Below, one piece after another: positions 1 to 8,676 of a DNA stretch of 64,000 bases; position 1 is the stretch's first letter; each line of letters starts with the position of its first letter. The position numbers and the translations under genes are program-made. The stretch comes from Sulfobacillus thermosulfidooxidans DSM 9293 (lineage in GTDB: Bacteria > Bacillota > Sulfobacillia > Sulfobacillales > Sulfobacillaceae), in contig NZ_FWWY01000001.1 in assembly GCF_900176145.1 (NCBI RefSeq), positions 1,535,819 through 1,599,818 of the forward strand. Reading direction: 5' to 3'. The notes under the pieces were generated by a model. It ran no database searches. It worked only from the letters and a program-made list of their open reading frames with translations, and was not told where the DNA came from.

Positions 1-1436
1 TTCAAGGCGTTATACGCTTTAAGCGCGCGTGTACGCGCCTGGTCATGGCGAACAATCCGGTGGGGATAATTTTCTCCTAAGTACACTCCAAAGGATTCTA
101 GTACGTCGCCAGGAGCTTGCCAGGGCGCGTGGAGCAGGGATAATGGCAAGTTTGCTAACTCCGGAAGCCAGGACTTGATATATTGTCCATTGGGATCGAA
201 TTTGTGAGATTGGGTAATGGGATTTAAAATGCGAAAAAAGGGGGCATGATCAAAGCCCGTGCCGGAAATCCATTGCCACGATACACTATTATTCGCTAAG
301 TCAGCATCCACTAAATGATCGAGAAACCATTTGGCCCCCTCAGTCCAGGAGATTAAGAGATCTTTAACCAGAAAGCTCGCTACAATCATGCGAATGCGAT
401 TAGGGATAAAGCCCATGGTCTTTAGCTGCCGCATCCCGGCATCAACAATGGGATATCCCGTTTCCCCTTCTTGCCAGGCTTTTAGCGTTTTGGTGGCATG
501 ACGCCACGGAAACGCGGTAAAGTCGTTGTCAGCCGGAACATCTGTTAAAAACGGAAAATGATAGAGCAGGTAGGCCGAGAATTCGCGCCAGATGAGCTCG
601 CGAAAAAAATGCTCAACACCAGCCGGAATTTCTTGATCCGCACGGAAGAGCGGGTACAACTCGGCGAGATCGTGAAGAATCTGGCGGATACTGATCTCGC
701 CAAAATGGAGTGCTGCCGAGAGGTGTGAAGAATTTTTGGGCTGATAAATATCGCGGCTATCATGATACTGCTCAAGACCGTGCGCGACAAACGCGTGCCA
801 TATTTTTTGTTGCGCGATTTCTCCCGGTTTCCAATAAGAGACCAGCTGAGGGGATACCGCTTGTGCCATCTCCTCATGCCATGACGCTAAGCGTTCACTG
901 GGAATCACACCAAAGCCTCTTAGAGCCGTCGGAGCCGGCACAAGCGGGGGAATACCCTGTTCCCTTAACAAAGACCGGATTTGGCTAAAAAAAGGGGTAA
1001 AGAGGTGATAGGGGGTTTTTTGTTGCGTCATGACCTCTTGAAATGGGGTTAGATAATTTGCTGGATAAATGCGGTAATGAATTCCCCGCTTTAATAAAAG
1101 ATGTTTTAATGCGTCATCTTGGGCTTTTTCTCCCGGGAAAATTCCTTCACTCCAAGCGACATAATCGACCCCAATACTGCTAGCCAAATCGGCGATGGTC
1201 CGTGCATAAGGCCCACGGCGCAAGATTAATGAGACCCCGAGATCGTTAAAGGCTGAGGACAGTGCGGAAAGACTTTGCATCAGCCACCAGTCACTCGCCG
1301 TCGGGTGATTTAGCGGGGTCAAAGAATCGTCAAACACATAGAGAGGAATGACTTGACCGTGTCTGGCATCGTACAGAGCGGGGTTATCCGCTAAACGTAA
1401 ATCCCGCCGGAATAGGACAATAATGGGTTTCGACGT
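1..1436 (-). CDS. phr: Deoxyribodipyrimidine photolyase / cryptochrome family (3' end beyond window)
   Basis: The minus strand reads without interruption for 478 codons from position 1436 to the window edge. The N-terminus has the photolyase alpha/beta signature FRRDLRLADNPAL. The C-terminal FAD domain shows WRHATKTLKAWQEGETGYPIV, DAGMRQL, GFIPNRIRMIVASFLVKDL and NNSVSWQWISGTGFD, the residues that cradle FAD and the DNA lesion. The enzyme uses blue light to split cyclobutane pyrimidine dimers in cytoplasmic DNA. Only the last few residues are missing. The frame has no ATG, GTG or TTG between its upstream stop and the conserved N-terminus. The best-placed start is ACG at 1434-1436, eight bases behind AAAGGAG. 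This is either a rare start codon, a point mutation or a sequencing error. The family is certain; the start is not. Confidence 0.9.
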
Positions 1437-1867
1437 AAAGACGACTCCTTTCGCGCTTTACGAGATGACTCGACAGAAAGTGAAAAAGCCTTTCTGATCT
1501 ATTTAAGAGTATAGCGAATTTTGGACACCGATTTGGCGCTTCGGGGCCAGTTTGTTGACCGAAAAACATCACAAACGCTGGCCATTCTTTAAATCCTCGG
1601 TAAACATGGGGTAAAGACGGGGAAAGACATCGGGAAGAGAAAAGACATCCAAGGAACCTGTGCCAGTGCTGGTCATCGATGAGGCAGTCCAAAAAGACGA
1701 TGAGGGAAATCACACCGGTTGCAAAATGTTTTGCATCCAAATCACTTCTTGTCAGCGTAGACTTTACCGAAAGACAACATAGGATGTTCACCACTGAAGA
1801 GGTATGAATTGTAAGCGGTATGTTTCGAACTAGATCTTGATGGATTGACCAATCAAAGGAGAGATAT
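1437..1867. other. Divergent intergenic region between photolyase and secreted propeller gene
   Basis: About 430 bases separate the two divergent genes. The minus-strand reading frame across it has no recognisable domain and overlaps the photolyase start in another frame, so I treat it as non-coding. No convincing sigma-70 hexamer pair or hairpin stands out. Confidence 0.5.
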
Positions 1868-2995
1868 ATGATGCACAAAGGGATTTTGGCTTTACTCGCC
1901 TCGACCAGCATGTTGATGGCTGCCCCGGTTTTAGCAGCAAGTCCAGCTCACGGAAATCCGACAACAGGGGACATTAATCACCTTCATCATATTCGTGTGA
2001 TTGCGAGTACCGTCGCGCCCAATGGCGATCAGAATCCGTATGGATTAACGTTTGACAGTTTTAAAGGGAGCTCTAGTGCGCCTAATCCCTATTACGGGGA
2101 CCTGCTCGTTTCCGACTTTTCCAATGCCCAAGGAGTTAATGGAGAAGGCAGCAGTATTGTAGCGATTAACCCCACAACCGGCAAAACTGCTCTCTTTTCA
2201 CAAGAGGCCCAATATGGGCCTGTAGCACTTGCCGTGAGCCCTAAAGGGCCACTATGGATTGCGGACTTTGGAGGATTATACCCCACCCAGCAAAATGATG
2301 CCGTTCTGGCTCCGAATGGCAAAACCTTTCCCAATGGGGGGGGCGTCATTACCAACCCAGATCTCGATGGGCCGTGGGGACAAGTGTTTGTACCCAATAA
2401 AACGGCTGCCGCATTTTTGGTGACCAACGTATTAAACGGAACCATTGAAGCCATGTACGGTTTCGCCCCACCCGATTTTAATGTGGATACTAAGTTTCTC
2501 ACCATTGGCCAAGGGCTGGCGCACACCGGGACGAATGCTAATAACGCTGTGGGACCGCAAGGCATGGTCTATGATCCCGCGACAGGCGAAGTGTATGTGA
2601 CTGATGGGGCGGACAACTCGATTCGGGCCTTTAAGTGGGAAGGACCCAACACTCCCGATCAAGGACAGGGTCAATTAATTTACCAAGGTGGCCCTTTACG
2701 CCAACCGGCGGGAATCACCCTCGACCCCATCAATGGAGACTTACTGGTTGTCAACCAACAAAACAACAATTTGGTTGAAATTCGCTTGCCCAAGACCATA
2801 GAAACCAAAAACCATAAAGAAATCACGATAAAAGCTCACCCTGTGGCGGTGAAACGACTGGATAAGACAGCAGTAAACCCTGAGACGGGTGCTGGCTCAG
2901 CGCTCTTTGGTGTCTATGCGACAAAATCGGCATCAGGGCATTTGGTGGTATACTTCACGGACGACAACACCAATACGCTCGATATGTTGTACTAA
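1868..2995 (+). CDS. Secreted NHL/SMP-30-like beta-propeller protein
   Basis: A 375-residue protein with a clear signal peptide: MMHKG, then a hydrophobic stretch ending in PVLAAS, with probable cleavage near residue 24. The mature part has repeated propeller blades with strings such as YGDLLVSDF, GPLWIADFGG, GEVYVTDGADNSIRAF and GDLLVVNQQNNNLVEI, typical of NHL/SMP-30 folds. It lacks haem or catalytic motifs that I recognise, so the ligand is unknown. The protein is presumably outside the cytoplasmic membrane. A Shine-Dalgarno AAGGAGA lies six to ten bases before ATG 1868; ATG 1871 is an equal alternative. The gene ends tail-to-tail with the next gene, sharing four bases, with a terminator just past its stop. 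Confidence 0.75.
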   Translation: MMHKGILALLASTSMLMAAPVLAASPAHGNPTTGDINHLHHIRVIASTVAPNGDQNPYGLTFDSFKGSSSAPNPYYGDLLVSDFSNAQGVNGEGSSIVAINPTTGKTALFSQEAQYGPVALAVSPKGPLWIADFGGLYPTQQNDAVLAPNGKTFPNGGGVITNPDLDGPWGQVFVPNKTAAAFLVTNVLNGTIEAMYGFAPPDFNVDTKFLTIGQGLAHTGTNANNAVGPQGMVYDPATGEVYVTDGADNSIRAFKWEGPNTPDQGQGQLIYQGGPLRQPAGITLDPINGDLLVVNQQNNNLVEIRLPKTIETKNHKEITIKAHPVAVKRLDKTAVNPETGAGSALFGVYATKSASGHLVVYFTDDNTNTLDMLY

Positions 2996-3570
2996 CTGAC
3001 TACCCGTTTCCGACCGGAAGGACGCCCTTCCGGTTTTTTTACGTCCCACCAATATACCGGATAGGGCTTATGGCGAATATACCTGTTATAAAAGAGGGCA
3101 AAGGCTGCGACAGTGACAGCGCCAGCGAGCACGGGCGTCAAAAGGAACACCCACGACGCATGATTTAACATGACAATGATGGGATCAGAACTTGCCGGCG
3201 CATGGCTAAATCGTAAGACCGTCATCAAGAAAATCGAGGTGCCCACTGCCAGTCCCAAGGCAACAGGGGCGGTACCCAAAATGCGAAGCGCAACAAGACC
3301 GACTAAAGAGGATAGGACATGTCCCCCGATAATGTTTTTAGGCTGGGCAATCGGGGAACGCCAGTACTCAAAAGATACCATGGCCGATGCTGCAAAAGGT
3401 GGGATAAACCATAAAAAATTAGTCATGTGGCTGCCATAACGCAATAACATGACGACGACAAACCCTCCGATGAATCCCGATATACCTTCAGCCAGAGATG
3501 GTGGACTCGGGTGGTGATTGTGCCCAGGAGGTTCCCAAAATAACGTATGATCGCCTTTTTCCAATATCAT
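2992..3570 (-). CDS. HPP-family integral membrane protein
   Basis: A 192-residue protein with four to five hydrophobic helices. The stretch SPIAQPKNIIGGHVLSSLVG matches the conserved SPLAQPRNVIGGH segment of HPP-family proteins, some of which carry nitrite or other small anions in chloroplasts and cyanobacteria. The family's name-giving HPPAGA motif is changed here to HAPASSDP, so transport function is uncertain. ATG 3570 sits directly behind GGAGG with three bases between; TTG 3564 has better spacing, and the longest ORF (from 3582) has no ribosome site. The 3' end overlaps the neighbouring terminator hairpin. Confidence 0.75.
   Translation of the reverse strand: MILEKGDHTLFWEPPGHNHHPSPPSLAEGISGFIGGFVVVMLLRYGSHMTNFLWFIPPFAASAMVSFEYWRSPIAQPKNIIGGHVLSSLVGLVALRILGTAPVALGLAVGTSIFLMTVLRFSHAPASSDPIIVMLNHASWVFLLTPVLAGAVTVAAFALFYNRYIRHKPYPVYWWDVKKPEGRPSGRKRVVS
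3013..3040 (+). terminator. Rho-independent terminator of the propeller gene
   Basis: A nine-base-pair stem ACCGGAAGG/CCTTCCGGT with loop ACGC is followed by a run of seven T on the plus strand. It sits inside the 3' coding end of the convergent HPP gene, so the terminator also encodes that protein's basic C-terminal tail. Confidence 0.9.
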
Positions 3571-3664
3571 TGACCTCCACATTGCCCAGGATTTTTCGTC
3601 ACACTTAACCCTTAGATCTTAGCTTTTCCCAAAGCTGTCTTTAAGGGTATCATAGAACGAAAAG

Positions 3665-4360
3665 TTGCATCACAAGGATGTGAAGCCAATTCAAGCGGTT
3701 TTATTTGATCTCGATGACACGCTTTATGACCGGATCCCAGCGATTCGGACTTATGCGACAACCTATTTTTTCAGAGATTTTCATGCACTCTTGAAGCCCA
3801 TACCGCAGGAGATTTTGTCCGATGTCATCGTGGAAGCGGATGGAGGGCCTATTCGTTCAGGAAAAGAAGCGATGCATGCTTTACAACGCATGTTGCCGTG
3901 GAAAGCCACACCGCCGGATTGGCAACAGTTGATGAAGCACTGGTTCACCTATTTTCCCTTGTGTAGTCACTGGACCCCGGAGATGGAAGACACCCTTCGC
4001 ACCTTAAAACAGCGGGGATTAAAACTCGCGGTCGTGACCAATGGTCAGACGGCCGGGCAAAATCAAAAGATCGATACGTTAGGCATTCGCCCCTATCTCG
4101 ATGCGATTAGTATCTCAGGAGAGGTAGGGGTCAAGAAACCCGAGCCTGAAATTTTCCATCATGCCTTGAGTATCTTAAGGGTGGCGCCTCAAGATGCCGT
4201 GTTTGTCGGCGATAACCCGGTGATGGATATCTATGGAGCGACACGTACGGGAATGCAGGCGATTTGGCTGCGGCGTTATGACAGACCCTGGTATGGTCCT
4301 CTCCCCTCTCCTCCTCAAAAAATCTTCGCGTTATCTGATGTCCTCAAGATATTGTCTTGA
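3665..4360 (+). CDS. HAD-superfamily hydrolase (subfamily IA phosphatase)
   Basis: A 231-residue soluble protein with all four HAD motifs in order: motif I LFDLDDTLYD (nucleophile and acid Asp) near residue 14, motif II VVTNG in mid-protein, motif III Lys in KKPEPEIF, and motif IV VFVGDNPVMDIYGA. The helical cap between motifs I and II places it among subfamily IA phosphatases such as YjjG or phosphoglycolate phosphatase. It probably dephosphorylates a small metabolite; the substrate cannot be read from sequence. TTG 3665 is the only start that keeps motif I in normal position and its ribosome site is weak. Expression may be low. The gene converges on the MntP-like gene, leaving seven bases between them. 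Confidence 0.85.
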   Translation: MHHKDVKPIQAVLFDLDDTLYDRIPAIRTYATTYFFRDFHALLKPIPQEILSDVIVEADGGPIRSGKEAMHALQRMLPWKATPPDWQQLMKHWFTYFPLCSHWTPEMEDTLRTLKQRGLKLAVVTNGQTAGQNQKIDTLGIRPYLDAISISGEVGVKKPEPEIFHHALSILRVAPQDAVFVGDNPVMDIYGATRTGMQAIWLRRYDRPWYGPLPSPPQKIFALSDVLKILS

Positions 4361-4367
4361 GGGGACC

Positions 4368-4907
4368 TCAGGCCATTTGCTGGATGAGAAGAAGGCTGCC
4401 CACGGCAAAGAGAGATAGGGGAATAAGCTGGCTTATGATTTTGGGCGATGACCATTTGTGTGCCAAGGAACCGGTGATGAAGCCTAACAGCGCAGAAGAA
4501 AAAGACGTCAGGCTAAAAAGAATAAACCACGAAATCAGATGGATCTGGACAAAGCCGATGGCTAAACCCACCAGGGCCTCATCCAGGCTAACGAAGAGGC
4601 CCAAAACAATCCAGAGAAAAGAACCTACGGGGCGCTCGGTCCATGAATTAATCTCGTCATCGTCACCTGCGAACCACAAATATATGCTGAGTCCGATCAG
4701 GCTTATAGGACTGATAAAGGGGGCCCACGCTTTGATAAAAGGCGATATAGTGTAAGCGAACCATAACCCCATCCCTAACATGCTGATTTCAAAGGCCACT
4801 AGGACAGGAATAAGAGTCATAGCGCGTCGTGGCTGACTTTTGGCTACCAAGGCGCTTAGTAAAAAGATGTCGAGGGCAAAGGGGATCGTCAACCACTTCA
4901 TAAGCAT
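4368..4907 (-). CDS. MntP/DUF204-like six-helix membrane protein
   Basis: A 179-residue protein with six predicted membrane segments arranged as two related halves. The first half opens with FALDIFLLSAL and the second with LFVSLDEALVGLAIG. The paired acidic residues in helices 1 and 4 (Asp and Asp-Glu) resemble MntP, the manganese efflux pump, whose helices carry conserved Asp residues. The length also fits that family. A manganese or cation exporter is therefore likely, but distant relatives such as CadD/LysE-type exporters cannot be excluded. The gene lies 16 bases downstream of a small hypothetical gene on the same strand and may share its transcript. Confidence 0.6.
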   Translation of the reverse strand: MLMKWLTIPFALDIFLLSALVAKSQPRRAMTLIPVLVAFEISMLGMGLWFAYTISPFIKAWAPFISPISLIGLSIYLWFAGDDDEINSWTERPVGSFLWIVLGLFVSLDEALVGLAIGFVQIHLISWFILFSLTSFSSALLGFITGSLAHKWSSPKIISQLIPLSLFAVGSLLLIQQMA

Positions 4908-4923
4908 GGGGGCACCGCCTTAT

Positions 4924-5301
4924 TCATTGTGAATTTCGGCTCCACGGGGGCGTCGACTGGAAAATTTGATCTCGCGTTTTACCGAGTTGCAGCTGTCTAA
5001 TAACCCATAAAATGCGGTGTTCAAGAAATTCCTTGCGATCTTTCAGCGTCCAATCGAGCGACATCGGAATTTGTCTAATCCACTCGGCAATCTGCTGAGC
5101 CTCTTTAGGTTGAACGCTTGCAATATCGGGGCCGTCGCCTAAAACGAGACGATTGAGTGTGGCCTCGGCATGGAGATTTTGAAGATCTTGAACATCGAAA
5201 TGAAAAGCCTTGGCGACTTTGGGTCCTAAAACAATTTCTTCGACCCCGGGCTCATCAAGTAACTGATGTAACTGAAGATATAAGGCTAGCGCGTTACTCA
5301 T
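4924..5301 (-). CDS. Hypothetical protein (125 aa)
   Basis: I do not recognise a family. The ORF could extend to 5406, but ATG 5301 has GGAGG six to seven bases upstream and starts a compact, mostly helical protein (MSNALALYLQLHQLL...). It has no signal peptide or membrane segment. The extension is basic and looks non-coding. It is the first gene of a probable two-gene transcript with the MntP-like gene. Confidence 0.55.
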   Translation of the reverse strand: MSNALALYLQLHQLLDEPGVEEIVLGPKVAKAFHFDVQDLQNLHAEATLNRLVLGDGPDIASVQPKEAQQIAEWIRQIPMSLDWTLKDRKEFLEHRILWVIRQLQLGKTRDQIFQSTPPWSRNSQ

Positions 5302-5542
5302 GGTGTGCCTCCATCGTTTAAAGCTCCGGACTTGCCATGTCATCAGGGATGTTTTGGAATTTCTCCTCTTGCTCTTGATAATTAAGGGGATTGGCAAAAA
5401 AGTCAACCAAATGTCCTCTGGCGTTTTGGGCTACCACGTAAAAACACCATAAATATGCACTAGCTGAAGAAATGATTCCCTGTGACCTATGGCTCTAGCA
5501 TGACGTTATAGGAATAGAGTGGATAGAAAGGGAATTTTAATC

Positions 5543-5848
5543 ATGCTTGCACAAGGAACCATCACCCCCATGGGGATCTGTCAACAATGCGTATTGATTA
5601 GACCTGGAGTATTTTATGTAGTGACCGATCATGAACCGGTCGTGTTGTGCTATCTAGACGCTGCCGAAGCCTTATTGACCGAGGACATCAAAGACTTAGG
5701 ACAGCCATGGCACGAGTGGATTATGTTTTATGGGTCAGCACTCGAAAAGATCTTTGAATTGTGGCCATCTTGGATGGGGACCTTGGAACACGAAAGGCAT
5801 ATGATCATACCAGATATCAACAAAAAAATGCGACGCGGGCGGAATTGA
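5543..5848 (+). CDS. Hypothetical protein, partner of HypE-like ATPase
   Basis: A 101-residue protein starting at ATG 5543 behind AAAGGGAA; a GTG at 5519 is possible. It has a short N-terminal segment with the pair CQQC near residue 14, then CYLDAAEALL and an acidic-aromatic middle, and it ends in a basic tail. I recognise no family. Only one base separates its stop from the next start, so the two are almost certainly translated together. The partner is a HypE/PurM-like enzyme, which suggests a dedicated helper or substrate protein; this is inference from gene order. Confidence 0.6.
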   Translation: MLAQGTITPMGICQQCVLIRPGVFYVVTDHEPVVLCYLDAAEALLTEDIKDLGQPWHEWIMFYGSALEKIFELWPSWMGTLEHERHMIIPDINKKMRRGRN

Positions 5849-5849
5849 G

Positions 5850-6956
5850 ATGGAAGATTTTCCGATTGGAAAGATTTCCCCAAGTTTATTTCACGACATC
5901 ATTTATCCTGCGTTAGGAAATCCCAATCCTAAAATTTTAGTGGGACCGAATACGGGGATGGATATGGCCATCGTCCGGGTCGGTCAAGAGGACGTGTTGG
6001 TGACCAGTACCGATCCGGTTGTGATTCGTCCCGAGCTTGGCTGGCGTGATAGCTCTTGGTTTGCTGTTCAAGTCGTGGCATCAGATGTGGCTGTTTCCGG
6101 AATTATGCCACAGGTCATGACCTTTTCACTCGTTCTGCCAGCATCGTTGGCTGTAGCCGATCTTAAAGACTTATGGCAGGCGTTATCAGATGCCTGCCAT
6201 AAGGAGCATATACAAATTGCCAATGTGCGCTTAATGTACTCGGATTATGCGACATTTCCCGTTGTCGGGGCAGCCACAGCCATTGCTCAGGGCCATCAGA
6301 GCCACTATATCACGCCAGCTGATGCGTCATTAGGTGATGAAGTGTTGTGTACCAAAGGTGCCGCCATCCAGGCCACAGCGATATTAGCCCGGCTATTTTC
6401 AACAGAACTCCGCACGTTTTTAAGCGCTGAAGAAACCTTTGAGGCCCAATCCCTGTTTGAACAGATTGGCGTGTTGCAAGATGTTCGTATTTTGTTGCGT
6501 CATAATTTGGTGAAAAAGGGCGTGAGTACTATGCATGACGCGACGGAAGGCGGGATTTTAGGGGCCGTTTATGAAATCGCGGTGGCTTCTGATTTGGGAG
6601 TGGAACTCGACGCCGATAACATTTTTGTGTATCCGGTGACCAAAAAAATTTTTGATCATTACTACATCGATCCTTTGAGTGTGATTAGCGAAGGAACATT
6701 AGTCATGACAGCCCGATCGACTTTTGTCCCCATAATTCAACAAGTGCTAGAAGAAGAGGGAATTTTGTGCCAGTCAATAGGACGCATGACGGATAAAGCC
6801 CATGGACGCTGGATTACGCAAAATAACATGCGCAAACCCCTTTATCATCCGGGATCTGATCCCTACTGGAGACTCATGAGCACATTACGTCAAAAGTCTC
6901 TTCATGTAAAAAGTCGAGGGGAAATCGGCCATACAGATTTTCACAATGAGACATGA
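5850..6956 (+). CDS. AIR-synthase-related (HypE/PurM/SelD fold) ATP-dependent enzyme
   Basis: A 368-residue protein with the PurM-type two-domain layout. The N-terminal half has GPNTGMDMAIVRVG, LVTSTDPVV and VVASDVAVSG, the ATP-binding segments. The C-terminal half has the diagnostic MHDATEGGILGAVYEIAVAS, as in HypE and SelD. True HypE ends in a PRIC tail whose Cys takes the carbamoyl group for [NiFe] hydrogenase maturation. This protein ends IGHTDFHNET with no Cys, so it cannot do that chemistry. No hydrogenase genes are nearby. It likely phosphorylates or cyclises an unknown carboxylate, amide or thio-compound, perhaps on the product of the preceding gene. Confidence 0.75.
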   Translation: MEDFPIGKISPSLFHDIIYPALGNPNPKILVGPNTGMDMAIVRVGQEDVLVTSTDPVVIRPELGWRDSSWFAVQVVASDVAVSGIMPQVMTFSLVLPASLAVADLKDLWQALSDACHKEHIQIANVRLMYSDYATFPVVGAATAIAQGHQSHYITPADASLGDEVLCTKGAAIQATAILARLFSTELRTFLSAEETFEAQSLFEQIGVLQDVRILLRHNLVKKGVSTMHDATEGGILGAVYEIAVASDLGVELDADNIFVYPVTKKIFDHYYIDPLSVISEGTLVMTARSTFVPIIQQVLEEEGILCQSIGRMTDKAHGRWITQNNMRKPLYHPGSDPYWRLMSTLRQKSLHVKSRGEIGHTDFHNET

Positions 6957-7013
6957 TTTTCATCATTTTTTAAGAAAGCTTCAGTACAACAAAGAAAAGA
7001 GGAGGAATGGTCC

Positions 7014-7226
7014 ATGGGAGGTCCGGACGAGTTCGAAAGATTAGTTTGGCGTTATCAATTGGCATTAGACCGGTTCAATCAGGCCGATAGCGATCATTTC
7101 GACCAGGTTAACCAGGAATTGTCTCAAACCTTAGATGCGTTAAATCAGTATATTATCCAATGTAAACGACAACTCGGCTTTCCGGTTCACTCGACAACCC
7201 ATCCTCAAGTGGCTCGTGTATCTTAA
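7014..7226 (+). CDS. Small helical hypothetical protein (70 aa)
   Basis: A strong ribosome site (GAGGAGG) precedes ATG 7014. The 70 residues form an amphipathic helical hairpin rich in Gln, Asp and Asn (RYQLALDRFNQADSDHFDQV) with a single Cys. The general look is like small Firmicutes DUF2508-type proteins, but the match is too weak to name. A long perfect hairpin follows its stop. Confidence 0.55.
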   Translation: MGGPDEFERLVWRYQLALDRFNQADSDHFDQVNQELSQTLDALNQYIIQCKRQLGFPVHSTTHPQVARVS

Positions 7227-7243
7227 ACCCGTCGTGATCTTTG

Positions 7244-7280
7244 ACGAAATTCCGGTCCCGTCAGTGGACCGGAATTTCGT
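7244..7280. repeat. 15-bp perfect inverted repeat without T-tract
   Basis: Arms ACGAAATTCCGGTCC and GGACCGGAATTTCGT are exact complements around a seven-base loop (CGTCAGT). No T-run follows on either strand. It ends 24 bases before the next start codon, so it could be a weak terminator, an mRNA-stabilising end or an operator. Confidence 0.7.
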
Positions 7281-7304
7281 AGTGTTCAAATGGGAGGACA
7301 ATTA

Positions 7305-8522
7305 ATGGGACAACAACTGACGAGACAAGATGAGTCAGCTGTCGAACACGCGTCATCGTCGCGCGTAGGCTTATCACAAATGGCTTTATTGATGTTTGTT
7401 GTTGTCTTGTCTCGGGCGTTTTTCCAAGAGATTGGCACCTTAGCGTATATTTATTTACCTCATGCCTGGGTGGATGCTCCACAAGGGGAAATTCCCCCGC
7501 ATGGGGGACTATGGTTTCAAAGTCTTGTAGGATTTTGGGCACATTGGGACGGCTACTGGTATTTATCGATTGCGCAATATGGATATCAAGGGCGTCCTAC
7601 CGCGACCGCGTTTTTTCCCCTTTATCCTTGGCTTCTTCATCTTTTTGGAGCCACCATATGGGCTGGAATTGCGCTCAGTTTGTTCTTCTTTGCCAGTTCT
7701 AGCCTTTTTCTGTTCTTGTGGGCCCAAAAAGAGTGGGATGTTCATGTTGCCTGGATGGCCGTGGTTGTCTATGCTTTTTTCCCCACAGCGTATTATCTCA
7801 GTGCCGTGTATACGGAGTCGCTCTACATGACTTGGGTTTTCCTCACCCTCTATCTCGTCCAAGCCAGGCATTATCGGCTCGCCTTTATCACGACGGCTTT
7901 GGCGACCTTGACCAGTATTTATGGTCTGTTATTAGCCGCTTTGCTCTTTGTGCGGATTTGGCAGCGTGAAAAAGATTTTTGGCGGGCTGTCGGGTACAGT
8001 TTAGGACCGGTGGTGGGCTTAGGGATCTATATGGTTTTTCTGACGTGGCGTTTTCATGATCCCTTAATATTTCAGTCGGTGCAATCGAACTGGGGGCGGC
8101 ACTTTGCATGGCCTTGGGTGACATTAAGTCAAGCGGTACACGACGCCTGGCTTCATCATCAGGCTTTATGGAATTTTCCGCAGTTATTTGCTTCTGGTCC
8201 AGCACATGGTTTTGATATTAATTTTTATGATGCCCTATTCATGATGTTTAGCCTCATCATGGTGATCATATATGGTCGTTATCTGCCGCTATATTTGTGG
8301 GCCTATCTTGTTCCAGCCCTCTGTGTGACCTTGTTCTTTCCTTCAGCCAAACAACCTCTCATGTCGTTTCCCCGCTTAATCTTTGAAGATTTTCCTATTC
8401 TTTTAGCGACGGCCATTGGTTTGACACGTCAATCATTTTGGAGAACAGGGTACTGGGTGGGATCGTTGTATTTAGGAGCTCTCTTAACCGCCTTATTCGC
8501 GACAGCCCATTGGGTGGCTTAA
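7305..8522 (+). CDS. PIG-V-like GT-C glycosyltransferase (mannosyltransferase family)
   Basis: A 405-residue polytopic membrane protein with about ten helices. The first outer loop has the layout FWAHWDGYWYLSIAQYGY, matching the WDxxWY motif of bacterial PIG-V/COG5542 enzymes. TAFFPLYPWLL and YTESLY follow, also conserved in that family. These GT-C enzymes transfer a sugar from a polyprenyl-phosphate donor on the outer face of the membrane, usually for cell-wall glycans or glycoproteins. ATG 7305 lies seven bases behind GGGAGG; the in-frame ATG at 7290 has no ribosome site. No other glycan genes lie nearby, so the acceptor is unknown. Confidence 0.75.
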   Translation: MGQQLTRQDESAVEHASSSRVGLSQMALLMFVVVLSRAFFQEIGTLAYIYLPHAWVDAPQGEIPPHGGLWFQSLVGFWAHWDGYWYLSIAQYGYQGRPTATAFFPLYPWLLHLFGATIWAGIALSLFFFASSSLFLFLWAQKEWDVHVAWMAVVVYAFFPTAYYLSAVYTESLYMTWVFLTLYLVQARHYRLAFITTALATLTSIYGLLLAALLFVRIWQREKDFWRAVGYSLGPVVGLGIYMVFLTWRFHDPLIFQSVQSNWGRHFAWPWVTLSQAVHDAWLHHQALWNFPQLFASGPAHGFDINFYDALFMMFSLIMVIIYGRYLPLYLWAYLVPALCVTLFFPSAKQPLMSFPRLIFEDFPILLATAIGLTRQSFWRTGYWVGSLYLGALLTALFATAHWVA

Positions 8523-8545
8523 CTTGATATCTATAAAGTACAATA

Positions 8546-8573
8546 TTGACTATACAACTAGTAAAGTTATAAC
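8546..8573 (+). promoter_or_regulatory. Sigma-70-type promoter for the sulfocyanin-like gene
   Basis: TTGACT (8546-8551), a 16-base spacer and TATAAC (8568-8573) lie about 100 bases before the lipoprotein start, in an AT-rich gap. Confidence 0.55.
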
Positions 8574-8676
8574 GATCTGATTTAATATTTTTTGTCAAAA
8601 GATAAATAGAGTATCATCATTCCGTCCTATTTGTGCTAATGTATATTTGTATTTTTTAGAAAGGAGGAATGAAGGC

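Noticed and set aside
1384-1911. Open frame of 175 residues on the minus strand across the photolyase start
   Set aside because: It overlaps two real genes in other frames, has no domain and a Cys-rich random composition.
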